Shown here: in pieces, positions 13,101 through 28,100 of the stretch
Layout: every line of letters begins with the position of its first letter
How positions within the stretch are numbered: the first letter of the stretch is position 1
Assembly (NCBI RefSeq): GCF_963678635.1
Contig: NC_087067.1
Location: 8,293,716-8,357,715 of the forward strand
Origin: Symsagittifera roscoffensis
Taxonomy: Eukaryota; Xenacoelomorpha; Acoela; Convolutidae
DNA: 64,000 bases
Reading direction: 5' to 3'
Notes under the pieces: model-generated
Database searches by the model: none
Told to the model about the DNA's origin: nothing
What the model saw: only the letters and a program-made list of their open reading frames with translations
Position numbers and translations under genes: made by a program

Positions 13101-16100
13101 AATAATCAAATATAATGGATTTTCATTGTCAGTCTCTATAAAATTCAAAAATAATCGATTATAATTGATTTAAAATGGATTATAAATCATTTTTTTTCAA
13201 TACAAAAAAATTTCTTTTTAATAGTTTAAAATCAAGGATTGTTATCAATTATAAAGGATTATAACCCATTTTTCCTTAAAAACTGGATTATAATCCATTT
13301 ATCCTTTTAGAAAAAAATTTTTTCTAAAAACTTCAAAAACAATGCAGTATATTCAACTAAACAGTTTTTTTGAATTAATAAATCGATATTCGATTTGGCT
13401 GAAAAATACTTATCGTTTTTTATGTTTTTTGTTTTACGAATTTTCTCATGAATTGTTAGCTTCTCGTTTTTGCTGATCTTTGTTGGAGTGTGGGTGGGGG
13501 GAATGTTACCTGTGGGGGAGGGGTTTAAACTGGTCGTGAGTGAAGCAGAAGTTTTTGAAAGTTTTGTCCTCAATTCGTTCATTGTTACTCAATACAACTT
13601 TGGAATAAACATGAAGTTCAGAAACTCTAATAAATTACATGGACAGTTTTACCGATAGGTCCAACACTGGACCTACGAGTTCATTTTTAGCTGCCTAAGC
13701 GTCTTACTTTTGCTTCATGAATAGAGTCGAAATTGCAAGTCACATTTGAGACATTTTCGGATTGATCGCTTATAGTTTCATCGCAGTGAAGATGACTGCT
13801 CGTAATTTTACGGAGAAGTAAAATATTCTTTTCATAATGTTCTGTTCTATGCACATGAAGCTAACCTTATCAATAGGCAGCCTTCCTGAGATGGGTGTCT
13901 GAGCCCACTGTCTGCGGTGCCTGGAGCTAGGTCTGGACCTGGAGCTCCTCGAACTGGCGTGGGTCGAGGGCCTGCTCTGTCTGGTTGCCGGTCTACTGGC
14001 CTCCATGTTCGCTGCTTTCATTCCGGCCTGAAATATCAAAATTGTGTTGTGGGTTAATCGTTGAAACTGTACCGCAAAACTGACATCATTTATCTTATAT
14101 TTTTGATATTTGATTGACCAAAAATCCGGTTTAATTGCATCTGAAGTGTTGCATTAGTGAGATTGGGAAATAGAACTTTAAAAAAAACAATAACAGAATA
14201 ACGACAGAAAATAATTATAAAAAATGCAGAAAAAAATGCCGATTGTTTTTGAATCTGTTTCAACATTACCTCCAGAATCTGGTCTCTGTTCTCGCCAGTG
14301 TCGTATCCCCCTCGGAGCAGTCTGCCCTCAACTGTCTCCTGTTCCGAGTGCCACAGGATCAACTCCCCGTCGAATGAACAGCTGGCCATCCACGGGTAGC
14401 AGATGTCCATCGACAGAATGTCATCTACCGGGCACAAAAACAACATAAGTAGTTGGCTGTGGTCTTTTTTACTTTCACTCCCTTCGTTCCCATAAAAATC
14501 ATTTCTAAGTAGAAAAACTTCTGTTCACGATGTCCGATTTCTAAGACAAAGGAAAAAATAATCCAGAAGTTCAGTACTAAATCACCGTTTTGCCAAGTTA
14601 AAAGAGTTTTTTTGAGATATTAAATGGTTCTGCGATTGGTTTCCTGATACAATAAGGCAATTTTGTTAGCTTTAACATCCGAAAGGATTTGATAATTGCC
14701 AAGTAGTCAAAATGCAAAATCTAGCAAGATTTTTGCCAGAATTTCGTTTATGCATTTGTCTTGCTTGTTTGCAAGATTCTTGAAATATTTTATCTTTATT
14801 TTATGCAAGAGTATTGCTAGAATTGCTTTCCAAGTATGCGTACGAGGAAATAATCAACTAAAGTTTGATGATCTAGTCAACAAAATTCCAACTATTGCAT
14901 CAGGTAACAAATTATTGCGCTGGCCCATTTCATCATACCCTCAAGGTGTCAAAATGAGATCAAAAAATCTAAATTTCGGTTTAAGTGGGCCATTGTGGCA
15001 GAATCTTGCCTCTCGAGAAAAAAATGCGAAATTCTTGAAGAGTGTGCGAGATTTAGAAAAAAAGGATTTAGTATTAAAGAAACTTTTAGAAAAACTACGT
15101 AATTTTTCCAAAATTTATCAAGTATAAAAGTACCTTTGTGAAGCTGTCCACCCTTCCACTTCTCCCTGCCGCACACCTGCACCCTCTCTGTCTCCGCATC
15201 ATCAGCATACACCACAATCTTCCGATTCCAACCCCCAGTTATGATCACCGGCTTCCCCATGTGCTGCACTAAAACCAAACATAACCAATGACTTATCACT
15301 AATTACTTACCAATGACATAACCAATGACTTATCACACTTCACATGAGTATTTCTTACCAATTCAGTTTGGAGGGAGTAGTACCTCGTTTAAAGGGAGTA
15401 GTACCTCGTTTATTAATTGCATGACTTTTTAGGCTGTCCGCTTCGGTGCTTACCTCAGATTTTAGCATGAACTTGATCACATAATTGATTCTATTTTGTG
15501 CCAAGGAAATGTTTAATAATAATACTTACTTAAGAAAAAAGTGGTTTGGCAGCCGAGCTTACCATCCAAAATATGTGCCTCAAAATCTCACCGGGAGTAA
15601 TGGAGGTAACCTCGGCGGCGTCTTCTGTGGGTAGGAGCACGTGACTTAGCACCCCCGACTGGTAGTACCACACCTTCCCTGTCCCGTCCCTCCCCCCAGT
15701 AATCAGTCGCTCGCCCTTCTGATCGAAGCCTGAAATGTTCAAAGATTCTTTCCTAGTCCCCCTTCAATTTTTGCTGAAAACTATTCCAAAACTTTTTTGA
15801 AAATTCTGCTAGTTGTTAGAAATTTTTTCTCTGATTTCTAAGAACAAAAAAATTGATGTGAACAAAATGAACAGATTTGTACAAAATTTCAAACCTGCAA
15901 ATTGCTATGCTGTATGATCAATTTTTAGACCATAACATAATAGTTTTACGAGAGTGGAAACAGGAAAAGAGCCCATAACTATACAACCTTAAACTATCAT
16001 CGGCAGCGCGACAAAATGCTGAAACGCTAAGGATCTCGAATCTCGAACAGTCTGAACCCATGATCAATTAAAGCTGAAATTTAAGTTCATTATACATTTT

Positions 16101-19100
16101 TGATGGCAATATCGGTGACTTTACACTTTTTAATTGATCATAAAACGATGCTTATAAGAATAAAACCTTTCAAATATATATTTATTACGGGTGTCATACT
16201 GTGAATCCCGTAAAATTTGGTGTCGAATTTCAAAACAGTATTTTGATAGTTTTTTATTTGCCCAGCTCTCACCATTCAGCCTAGGGCATTTTTTTCCGTA
16301 GGGGAGAGAGAAGTCATCCAAAGTTTTATGATAGTCAATTTCGTGACCGAAAAAAAGAATTGCCATCATAATAATTTGACAGTTCCTTACTGAGTGCCGT
16401 GATCTCTTCGTTGTCGTGTGCTTTGTAGAACCGAGTGACATTACTTCCCGTCTCCGAGTTCCAAACAGCCACTTCCGAATCATCACACGCAGTCACCACG
16501 TGTCCGTGGAAATCCGGTGACTTTGATGCCTAAAGTGAACATTTTTATCAGCGTTTTCTTAGTCAATGATTCCTCAAACAAATGATTGATGCTTGTAATT
16601 TTTCTTAAGACTTTTTCTTTGCCAAACGTTTGAATTTAAAAATATGAAAGTTTAGGATTGCATAAGCAAATAATCGAACCAAAAGAATGGAAGAAATGAA
16701 AAAAAAACACTGAATGCTCTTATGATGTTTCAATACAGATTGAATAATACTTTGAATAACACGTTCACAGGCAGTGTACAAAATTCAAGCTACACAAAAA
16801 AAACTTTTCAATTCAAATTAATCGAATTAAGATTAATTTCAACATAATTTGACGGCTAAAAGTACTTAGACTGAAAAGAGGAAAAAATCTGAAAAGTAAG
16901 AAAATTGCAAACCTGATTATAAATGGCTCCACAAAGCGGCGAAGCATGCGTCACCACGTAATCCATAAGGAAGTTATGGAAAGTCCCCACTTTCAACTCG
17001 GCCATGTAGTCGTTACACGTGAACAGATACGAGTTAAGCGAGGGGAAAAACGAGAGTGGGAAGTTTCCATGTTCGGGAGCTCGGTTCTCTAAACACTGAA
17101 AGTGGAGATCAATTGTGTCAACGCATTTGTAGTCATTAAGATGCCACACTTTTATGATAGCGTCTTCGGAGTAACTGATAACAAAGCCGAGGTCTTCGAT
17201 TATAGCGACTCCGACTATCGTCGCCACGTGGCCTTTCAGCACCGCAAGAGGGCGATTCGGGACGTACTGGTTCCAAAACTTGACGAAATGGTCTACTGAT
17301 CCAGTGACTAGGAGGTCGTGTTTACGGCTGAGGTCAAAACACTCAACGCCTTTGTCGATCTTCCAAATGTAAGGGGCTCGGGTTTTGGTCTTGTCTGCGA
17401 TGACGACGGAAGAATTTGAGCTCCCGCTCGTAGAAAGAATCACGTGGTTGTCTACAAAAAAAAACTACCAATAAACATTTAATACCATTTGGTTAAAATG
17501 AATTTGGCGTAAAATTTCGTTATAAAGAATGAAGTTTCAATATTCAGGTTTTGATTTACAACTTCAGGACATTCGTACAAAACAAAAATTGAAATCTGTT
17601 GCATCAAAATCATCCACCAAAATATTTACAAAAAGAACATTTAAATGCCATTTCGCAAACTGAAGATTTAATATTCAGGGTTAGATTTAAATTCGTACCC
17701 AGAACTGAAGGTATGAAATCAGTTGTATTGAAAATCATACAAAAAGATAAAATGCTTCAACAACTTAATTATAAATAAAAGCAATTTTTTTCCATTTTAT
17801 CATAATAACAAAATAATAACTTTGTAATAGCAACAAAAAATATCTTATAAATTGGTTCTAGCAAACAATAATTTACAAAAAAAAACAGAAATAAAAAAAA
17901 CAGTTTATAAGATATAATATACATATAATCCTTTAAACTGTTTTTATTTTGCTCAATGTAATTGCTTGTTTAAGAATTGAACTTGACAAACCTGTGAAGT
18001 ATCTGACAGCTCTGATGGATTCATCGTGGAACCTCTCCTCTTCTTTGTTCAGAAGTTCCTCCACCCTGACACACATAGCCTGTGCCTGGAAAAAAGGAAG
18101 AATTTTTTTATGAAACAACTATACCATCACCCAAACAACCTTTTAGATTAAATTGATTACCAGAAAAATCTATATCCGCTCATTTTTGAAGGATTGTGAA
18201 ATATAATCGAGTCTTAGATTGGTTTTGGATCACAATCACGGACAAAAAAAATGTACCTTCCAGCTTTCAACCGATAAAATGAACGAAACTTTTTATCATA
18301 TTTTTGTAGTTTTCTCAGTAAATTTTTGAAATTCATGTCTTCAAGTCGTTGTTTGACCTTTCAATCGAAGCTCGTCAGAGAGTTGTTTTGGGTGTCGAAG
18401 AAACCTTGTAAAAAAGTGTTTGATATTTTCGTATCTAACAATTTTGATTGGAAAGCTAAACAATTTAGCCAGACCCTCGCATAAGTTTGTCTTAACAAAA
18501 AAGAACTCGCCTACTAAAAAAAAGACGTATTTTGTTTTTACGCAGATTTCAATTGCTTAAATGTGATTGGATCTCATACGAGGGATTAACTGAGAAACTT
18601 AGCTCTCCAATGAAGTTTTTAAGTTCAAAGTACCTTTTTCTAGTTACTCGATTGGACTCTTTGACATCAAGAACACATCTCTGGTAAACTTTTCGAATGA
18701 GCGACCAAACAAAAGACTTGAAAGCAACCTTTTCTGTTTTTGATCGACTCGTAAAACTATTTTAGGCAGTTTCATCCATTTATGATGAACAGTTTAGGTG
18801 ATATCATTGGTCGAAAACTAAAAATTGCAACTTCTTTTTCTCGTGACGGTTACTCAGAAAGTTTTTTATTTGATCATCTGATTTATCATATTGAAAACCT
18901 TTCATTTGCAATTTGGATTCTGAATTGACAAACTTAGAAAAAATTTTTGAGCGCCCAGAACAAAAGAAAGGAAACGTGTAGTTGATGAAAAAAATTCACC
19001 AGCAATTACAGTGCTGATTTAAACTAACCGGACACAACAAACAACATTGGAAAATTCAAACACGTTTTTCTCAAATTGGATCGAGATTAGACAAAGAAGA

Positions 19101-22100
19101 TTAAAAAGGCTGCTTCACAATTTACCAGTAATAAGGTGCAATTGATTTTTTGAAATACGTAACCAAAATCTTACCACAAAATGGCTCATTTTGGCTTTTT
19201 AGTAACTCAGGATTTGGGCTGAAACTACCGAGTTAATTAATGAGAAAGTGGTACAAAAGAAGTTTCTTACAAAGCTTAAGAAATCTTGAAGCTAAAATTT
19301 TCGAAAAATTGTGCAAAAAATTTGAAATTTGTGAAACTTGTTTATAAGCAAAGATAGTAAAATATATATCTTTTATATAATAAAAATGATCTTTTTTGGC
19401 TATCAACCAAAAATTTATTCTCCTATACAGACTGTTGGAGGTTTTCCCTTTCTAGAACTTCGTTGGTCTAAGTAAGAGTCTTCTGTTGATATAAATTTCT
19501 CATGAATTAACTCGGTTCTTTCAGCGGCATTCCTGATTAATGAAAAAACCCAAACTCTTTAAAATTTGAGATAAAATTTTGGTCACCAGTTTCGGAAAAT
19601 AAAATTTTGGTCGCCAGTTCCGGAAAAAAAATGAATTTTTTTAAATTCTAGTGAAAATTTGAGCAACTTTTGTTCATTTCACTTTTTGTTCAACTACCTT
19701 GATCATATCATTTGTAGTAGAGTTATGGGGGTTCAAATATTGCAAATTTAGCCAAATTGGGATAATTAACACGCGATATACAGTGTTGATTTAAATTAAA
19801 CGGACGCCACGAACATTTGAAAATTTAAACGCGTTTTTCTCAAATTGGATCAAGATTAGACAAAATGAGAAAAGAACAAAATTTGCTATGAATTTGACCA
19901 GAATTAATATGGTGCATTTTAAAATCAAATTTCTTAACCAAAATTGTACCCCGAAAATGGGTCATTAATGGCTTTTTTTTATTAATCAAGAGTTAAGCTG
20001 AAACTACCAGTATAAAAGATGAAACAATTATTTCAACAAAGCAAAGCCTCTTACACCGCCCAACAAAGTTTTAGATGGGTAATTTTTCAACAATTTGCGT
20101 GAAACGTTTGAAATTCGTTTTAGCAAAAGTTTTTGACTTTTATATTGAGTATGAGACTTCTTTTGTTATAACTTTCTCATCAATTAACTTGGTAGTTGCA
20201 GCGTAAACTTTGATCAAATAAAAGAAAAACTAAAATAAACCACTAATCAGGTGAAATTTTGGTTAAAATATTTTGAGAAATAAGGCAACATTTTTAATTC
20301 TGATCCAATTTTAAGCAAAAATCGTTTTCTTGACTTTTTGTCTAATCTTCACTCAATTTGAGAATATCGCGTTTGAAATTTCAAGTTTTGTTCGTTCTGT
20401 CCTGATAATTCAAATCAGAACTATATAAAGAGGCCTCTGCATAATAATTGTACAACCATTATTAAAAACATTGATTATTATGTAAAAAATGAATACAATT
20501 TTTCTTAAAAATATTGATAATTATGCAAAAAAAGAAGAATCAAAAATATAGTAAAAATATTTCTGAGAAAATCAACCATAACAAAGATACTTCACAAACA
20601 TCTGCGAACTAGCCAATCAATGAACAGGATGTCAAAAACGAAAAACTTTTGAAAAGGAACTTCATGAAAAAGCACTACATCTACCTAAACTTTCAGATCG
20701 CGACCGTGTCAAAAAACATTGATAGAAAAATAATGTTGAGATCGATAATTATTGGCCTTAACCTGGGCCTTAACTGCTGGATTGAATCGATGAACCGAAA
20801 CAAGAGATGACTTATGAACATAAGCAAAAATACACAAGGATTTTCAGTAATTGCGTAAGTAGCACAGAATGTTCCAACCATACTTTTAAAAAAACTACAA
20901 ATTTTAATTTTTTTTTCCCAAATTTGTTTAGTCTTTTGTGCGTGGTGGGATAGAAGGATCTGACGTAAAACTACAATGAAGGCATATTCGACAGTCATAG
21001 TAATAAAGCAAAATGGATAATTCCTGCAGAAAATTACTAGAAAACAAAAAAATGAAAAAATGTTAAATTTTTCTATTTTTTTAGTTATTTGTTTTGCAAA
21101 AAATATCGAAATAACTTTTTGGTTCCCAGAATGTCGCCAAAAAAATTCCAAAAATTACTTTTATTTCCTTTAAAAAAGTTTTCAGGGTTTGAATTAAGCT
21201 CAAACTAGTTGTGGCAAGTCTGTTCGCTCGTTGATTCGGTCAAAGTTGAAAAAAAAATACTAAATCATTTTTTCTGAATACGGAGAAAACTTTTGAAATT
21301 TTTTAGTGTCGTTCGACCCACGTTTGAAACGGCTTTAATTTGGTATACCACTCGCCTTCTTCGGATAATTTTTGTGGCAGCTGATTTCGAGTGCAAAACA
21401 AAAAAGGGAATAAAACACCCGAGTACAAATTTCCTCCCCAAATTCAATGGTCGGAACAAAAAAGAAAAATGAAGTTTAAAAGTCCACTTCAGCGTGAAAA
21501 TATTTTTTTTAGTCTTACAAATGACGCACTATGGAGCTACCATGCCAATATAGAAGATGTCACAACCTTTTAGGCCATTTAAAGTTTCGAATGAAAAAAA
21601 ATATGAAATTTAAAAGGAAATTACAAATTCTGAACTGGTAATTGAACAGCCAACATTTAAAAAAATTTTAATCCATCATTTTTCTGTAGTTTTTTTGAAA
21701 ATTTTTTGCCTGGAGAACTTGTGCTACTTTCTTGGCAATCGGCTGCTCTTGTCGTGCCTGTGTGAGATTTTCATTATGATTTAAATCATTGATTGGTTAT
21801 TTTGTTTTTTATCGAAGTTTTGTTTCTAAAACAATTTTTGGGAAAAAGTATTTAAGCCAATGGTAGCCGACAACTCCGCAAGTACGACAGACTGTTCAAA
21901 CCAAACTAAACCATGCAAATAACTACTGAACATTTATTCTTTTCTTTATTTAGGTAGAAGTGGACTGGAATAATGTCTCAAGATTTGTAATAGTGCAATA
22001 AACTTGTGTTATTCAATCAAAAACTCACTGCTAATTTAAACATTCAGACCGCTTTTGTCTCGATTATCGGAACTTTTAACATGTTTTTGGAACACGATTA

Positions 22101-25100
22101 GCAGCTGAAAATTGATTAAAGGATTTTCCATTTTTCTAATTGGAAGTTTGTATTGAAAAATATAAATCACATAAAAAATATCCTAGCACATAGTTTAAAC
22201 CGAAAATTGCCTGTTCAGTTTTTGAAGGATGTACCTTGATGTCGTTAATGTAGACCCTTGTTTTCTGTCCTTTCGCTTGTCTGGGGGGTTTCTCGAAGAG
22301 TTTGTTCCTCGCCTGGCGGAAGAAGTACTGGAAAATTCGACCGCCATCATCTCCTAGGAAACACAAAACGATGAAAGCAAGGATAGCTGGTAGTTGCGCC
22401 AAGCAGCACAGAGTGTTCCGACCACACTCAAAAAAAACTACACAAAGACCTTTTCTTTTTCCCTTCTTTTAATTAGTGTCCTTTTTAGTGCGGGGTATCA
22501 TTGAATAACTACACAAAAAGAACTGAATTGGGCATATTCGACAACATATGTTTTCAAAAAATGAATGAAGAACAAAAAATTTTTAAAAATTAAATAGAAA
22601 AATTCTCATTTTTGGCACAAAAGTTTTCTTTTTTTTTAAAGAAAAAAACTTGATTATCAAAGAAACGCTAAATGAATATACGGATGATTTGTTTTTGGTA
22701 CCTAATTTTTGGTACCTAATATTTTTGGATGATTTGTTTTTGGTACCAGATCATAGTTGCCTCCCCAAAATGGTAATATATAGGCGCCAAAGGCGTCATC
22801 AGAAAACCCACAGGTTTCATAAATTGGTGGCTTGTTATCGGCAAAACTATGGACAAGACGGAACTATTGGGAAGGAAAATAGCATAATGGATACTTTTCG
22901 AAAATCATCCGCTCATGCCAGAAATTTAGATTCGTCCGCGCAGCAGAGATGCCGGCAGCTACTTAATCCTAATATGGTCGAGAAATTTTAATGCTTTTGG
23001 TGCGCCCAAATAAATTCTTGGACACTTTGAGGTTTCAACTGTCGGAAACAAAAACCCCCATTGGGGAATGGGTGAAATTCGGGTCACAATTCCAACTTCA
23101 ACGGCCAACCGAACTCTAGCACCTAACTCACAAATAAGTTGAACTCAAATCTTACTATTGCCATAAAAACATCTTATTTAATCTCTTTCAGAATAACATA
23201 TACTCCAATAAAAATAATGAAGCATTTTTTTGTTATTTTATGCGAAATTGGAATCAGTTTTTGCTCAATGTAAAGACGAAAAAACGAGACATGCTTGATC
23301 ATTGTCAATGTGAAAAAAATCTCCTGCAATGCTGAACAAGATATGCGAATCAAGTTAATGACGGGTGAAATTTGATTTTCAATTATCACGCTGTCAATCA
23401 TGAGCTAATATAACTTCCTGGTGAAATCCGGATTCCCATGAAAACGCAAAGAGAGATATGCTGATAAAGCGAAGAGACAAATAGCCTAAAAATGAGTGGA
23501 TGATTAATAGTTTAATGGGAAAAATAAAATATTCCCCCTAAAGCGCTTCAAGGGGGAGGCGGAGGATGTTAGTTTGGTCCCTTCATTGAAATTCATGTTT
23601 GGCGAAATGTTGTTTTTAAGATTCAATCTCATTTTTCCATATTTCAGCTCGAATGTTTAAAATACTTATTGCATTCCTTGAAAAGGTTGCCATTTCTATT
23701 TAAAATGAAAATTACCAAAATATATTTTCTGTAAAAAAATGCGAAGCACGTGTCATTGGGTACATTTTTCTAAAAATCTAACGTCTGAATTCTGCACGGA
23801 AACTTTTAGGTTTATTGATCGCCTTTATTCGCTCCATGAAACAGTTTGACGACGTATGGGTTAACCAGTTACTGTGCATTTCAATGCGAGAGGGATTAGC
23901 CAAGGGAATCAAATATATACTTTCTTGGAGAGTATAGTTGAAATTAAGAGCTAAATAAATTATCTCAGAAGTGATCAAATATTCCAAACAATTCGCCCAA
24001 TTCTGAAGTATATATTGCCTTATTGAAAGTTATCTAATACTTATTTTAACGACTGTGCATTTTATTTCACATTACCAGACCCGTTGCAATAAAAACCGGT
24101 TTTATTCCACAAAAAGTTGAGTTTTGAACAAAATTAATCAAAGTTACTTAACTAGCCCAATGTGAACCTATAAATTACCAATTTGTCAAAACAACAGGTG
24201 ACATTCAAATTCTTTGAGTTCAAACTATTTGTCTTTGTTTATAATTTTCAAACGAAAATCAACTCACTTCATGTGATTTCAACGACACCATTATAAAACG
24301 AATTTGCAGAAATCGGGACAAATTCACAGGTCAGTTTTCTTTGGCAAGTCAACCAAGAAAAAGAAACAAACAATGCTTTTTTGGGATGATTTTTTCACAT
24401 AAAACAAAAACTCGCAAAAGACAATTCGCAACAAGTAAAGCCGGTTGCCGTGCAAGAAGCACAGAATGTTCCGACCGAATTTACAATTTTTTTTTCTTTT
24501 TTTTTCAAATTAGTGTTATATTTGTGCACAATGTGATGTAAGGATCCGAACGAAAGTCTCAAATTTAGACAGAACACGGTAGTCATAGTAACACATGCAT
24601 ATTCATATTGAACGAAAGTTTGCTTCGAAAAATGACTAGAAAAACAAGAAACATCAAAAAATCTTAAATGCTTTCTTAATTTTCAACTGTTTTTTGCAAA
24701 AAATGTAATTTTTTTTTTAATTTTTCAAAACTTCAATTTCCAAATGGGTGCTATAAAATTCGATAAACTACTTCAAAGGAGGAAGACAGTTTTCAGGGCT
24801 TGAATAAAAGTTTAACGGCTTATCCTTTTATGATATGCCTGCTCGCTCACTTTTTTCGCTCGAAATTTTACTAGTAGTCAAAACTAGTAATTGTTTTTTT
24901 TTTCAAATTTTTTTGAAATCGCTGCAATCAAGACTGAAAATACATTAAAATGATATAGCAATCAAGCCATTCCGTTGATTATCTGTTGTACTTGGTTTTG
25001 TAAAAAAAAAACTGAAGAAAAATAAGCTAAAACACACCCAAAAGTTTTCAATGGTCGGAGCAAAAAACAGGCAACTCGCAGTAGAAAAAAAAGAAAACTC

Positions 25101-28100
25101 TCAATTAAATTTTATAACCTTTATACGTAAACTTTAAAAGTAAATACTTAAAAACAAAAGCAAACCTAATAGTTAAGTTTTTCATATTTTTGTCAACTGT
25201 GGAAAAAAAACAAGAAATTTGAAGTTTTTTTCTAAACAGTCTCAAAGTTTGAAATACAAAATGAGCAAATAAAGAAAAAACCTTTTATGTTCCAAAACTG
25301 AGGTTAATAGTTTTGCTTTGAGCTGTAAGGCACCCTCTTTCCTACTCCTATGACAAATTAAGAAAAAAACGTCACAAAGATAGCCGGTTACTGGGCAAGT
25401 ACCACAAAACTTTCCGACCAAAGTCTTGAAAAAATACAATCAAAGTTTTTTTTCAAATTACGGATTACGGTCGTTGTTTTTTTCGGCGTGGTGTAATAAA
25501 AGGAGCTGAACAAAAGACTAGTCATATTAAAATAATTAAATTGAAAAACATAATGTTGTAGAAAAACTACTAGAAAAATTAAAAAAAAAATAAAACAAAA
25601 GTTTCAAAAATTTTTTCATTTTTTTGCATTTATTGAAGTTTACGATTCCAAAAAGGCGCTGAAATACTAAAAAAAACTAACGTTACTCGAGTAAAACTAA
25701 ATTTTTTACTTTTTAAGTTAAGCTATTGTAATCTTTAAGCCATTAAAATAAACTATTGTAAGCCTGCTCGCTCGCTTTATTCGTTTGAATTAAGACGAAA
25801 AACAAAAAATATTGAACCGGTTTTGCTTGACACTAAAACAAAATTTGAATTTTTTAATGTCGTTCGAATCACGACTGTAAGGACTTGAACAAGATATATC
25901 ACTCAACTCTCGCTGATTGTTATTTGTGGTAGCTGATTATGCGTGGAAAACAAAAAAAACACCCAATTACAAAGTTCTTCTCAATTTTTCAGATGTTCGG
26001 GACAAAAACGAGAATTTACAAAATGAAAAAAAAAACGAATTCTGAAAAAAAGTGCGATTTTTCATGTATGCAACAAAAATTTAATCAGAAGTTAGAGTCA
26101 AAAATTGTCACAGGCCAGTCTAATTTTTTTATTGTTCAGCCAATTAGTGTTTATCTTCAAGCCAATCTATGATTTACTTTAATCACTTTTATGAAAAGAA
26201 TAAATTACATGAGCCAGTTACCTGTGGTAAGAATGGAATCTGTCTGAACTCTGAAGTTGGTGCTGCAGTGGTAGTCAAAGCAGGTGACCACGTGACTCAG
26301 TCCGTACAACTGGAACTCCTCAAAGATCACAGCCGACGAGATGTCGTAGAAACGAATGTCACGGCCTGTTGTGAAATTAGGAAACTGTTATAATAAAATC
26401 ACTTTTCAAGTAATTTTAAAGTTTTTTTCGTTGCTTCCGAAATTTCTCTGATTTTCCCTCAAAACTAAAAAATACAAATTTTGAAAATGAACACGCTAAA
26501 TTGTCCTTTTTCATTGATTCGACTATTTCATTAGGATGTTTTTTTTTGGTCCCGATTTTGACTAGCTCCATGAAAACTCGTAAGAGCCAAATTTGGTATC
26601 GTATAAAAGTCTTTTCAGCTGTGATTTGGATTCGAAAAAAATCAATTAAGTTACCTCAGGGTTGAGAAAAACTGCTTCCATTTTTGCTCCTACTACAAAC
26701 ATTTTTTTCGATTTTCTCATTAAATTTCTCATTTCACGTAAATTGGAATTGTAAACGACTTGTAAATGCCCACCTTGTAAGATACAATATTTGTATTTTA
26801 GCAAGATTTGTAAATTACAAAACTTTTAGTTTACAAGACTTGTGAAATACAAGTCATGTAATCAACCGAACTTTATAATCATACGTAAAATAAGGTCTTT
26901 ATAATAAATTTTACAAAAAATCCAGTTTTCTAAATTTATGTCGCTTGTACTCACCAGTTGTGGACACAGCCATTTTTCCACAGTCGGGTAGAACTATGAC
27001 GTCCATAACCCACACTTTGTGGACCATTTTCTTGTTGCCATTGTCCTGTTGCTCCGTTGCTACTCTGTAAACTTTGCCCAATGATAACTCGTGCTGGTCC
27101 CACACTCCAAACTCACCTATAGAGGTCACTTCAAAGTCATAACACCAACTAATTACGCGTTATTTTTGTTTTTTATTAACCCCCAGCCCAGCTCCCACCC
27201 TTCAACCTTGGGCATTTTACTCCGTGGGGGAGGGAAATATCAGCCATTTCGCCGCAGCCGGTCCGACCTTGAGGAGGCGAATGACACTGCGTCCCCTCCA
27301 ACAATGATCGAAGCATTTATGTCATCATTATAGACAGGGGTTTATAGACAGGGGCTTATAGACAGGGGCGGATTTTCAAAAAAAAGGTGAAATTTTTGTC
27401 GACTTTTTTTAGGTCGACCAAATTGGTTTTCTGAGATCTCCCAAATCACTATAAAGACCCCATTTCAACCCAATTTTCTCCACCGCAGGCAAATTTTTTT
27501 AAAAACGGTTCAAAAAAGGCGTTTTTAGGAACTTTTTGAAAAATTTTGCCCAAAAAATCGCGTTTTTTCGACGCGCGCTGCCCCCTCAAAATTAGCACAT
27601 TTTGACGCCAAAGCTTTTTTTAGGTGTGTACTCCATCTCAAATTATCATATATTGTTGCTAAGAAACGCCATTATAAGAATTCGAAAAATTTCGTTGATT
27701 TTTTGCCTGTTGATTTCTTTTTTTCCGTTCACTTCAGAAAAAAACATGTTGACAACCGCGAATTCTCATACTGAGGTTTTCTCATACTGAATTTGACAAT
27801 TTCCTTGTGAATTCGATAAAATCCTGATAAATTTTCGGCTGATTTGTTTTCTCACAAACAACAGAAGTTTATTATTTCTTCTTGTTATTTTTATTATTAT
27901 GATTATTATTATAATTATAACACTTGACAATGTAAATGTTGGTAACTTCGGCTGAGCAGAAAGAACAAAAATTCACAAACCTTCTTTTGAGAAAGATACA
28001 TATCGACTTGGGTTCCTAATCAACACTACTTTCACCGTCGGCTCCTGGTGATTATGTCTGCAAAGTCGAATCCTAGGCTTGCTTTGGAACGGGCTCTTCA

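Noticed and set aside
13504-13582. Exon-like segment on the minus strand ending CCCACAG|GTAACA
   Set aside because: Length is a multiple of three and the donor is good, but in the phase needed between exons 13 and 14 it begins with a stop, and those exons join directly in the family.
14696-15127. 143-codon plus-strand open frame
   Set aside because: It sits in intron 11 antisense to the gene, with composition like the surrounding AT-rich intron and no homology.
20693-21151. 152-codon minus-strand open frame
   Set aside because: It runs across a family A repeat. Similar peptides (VGTFCA-type) appear in other copies only because the hairpin region is shared; starts, lengths and frames differ between copies.
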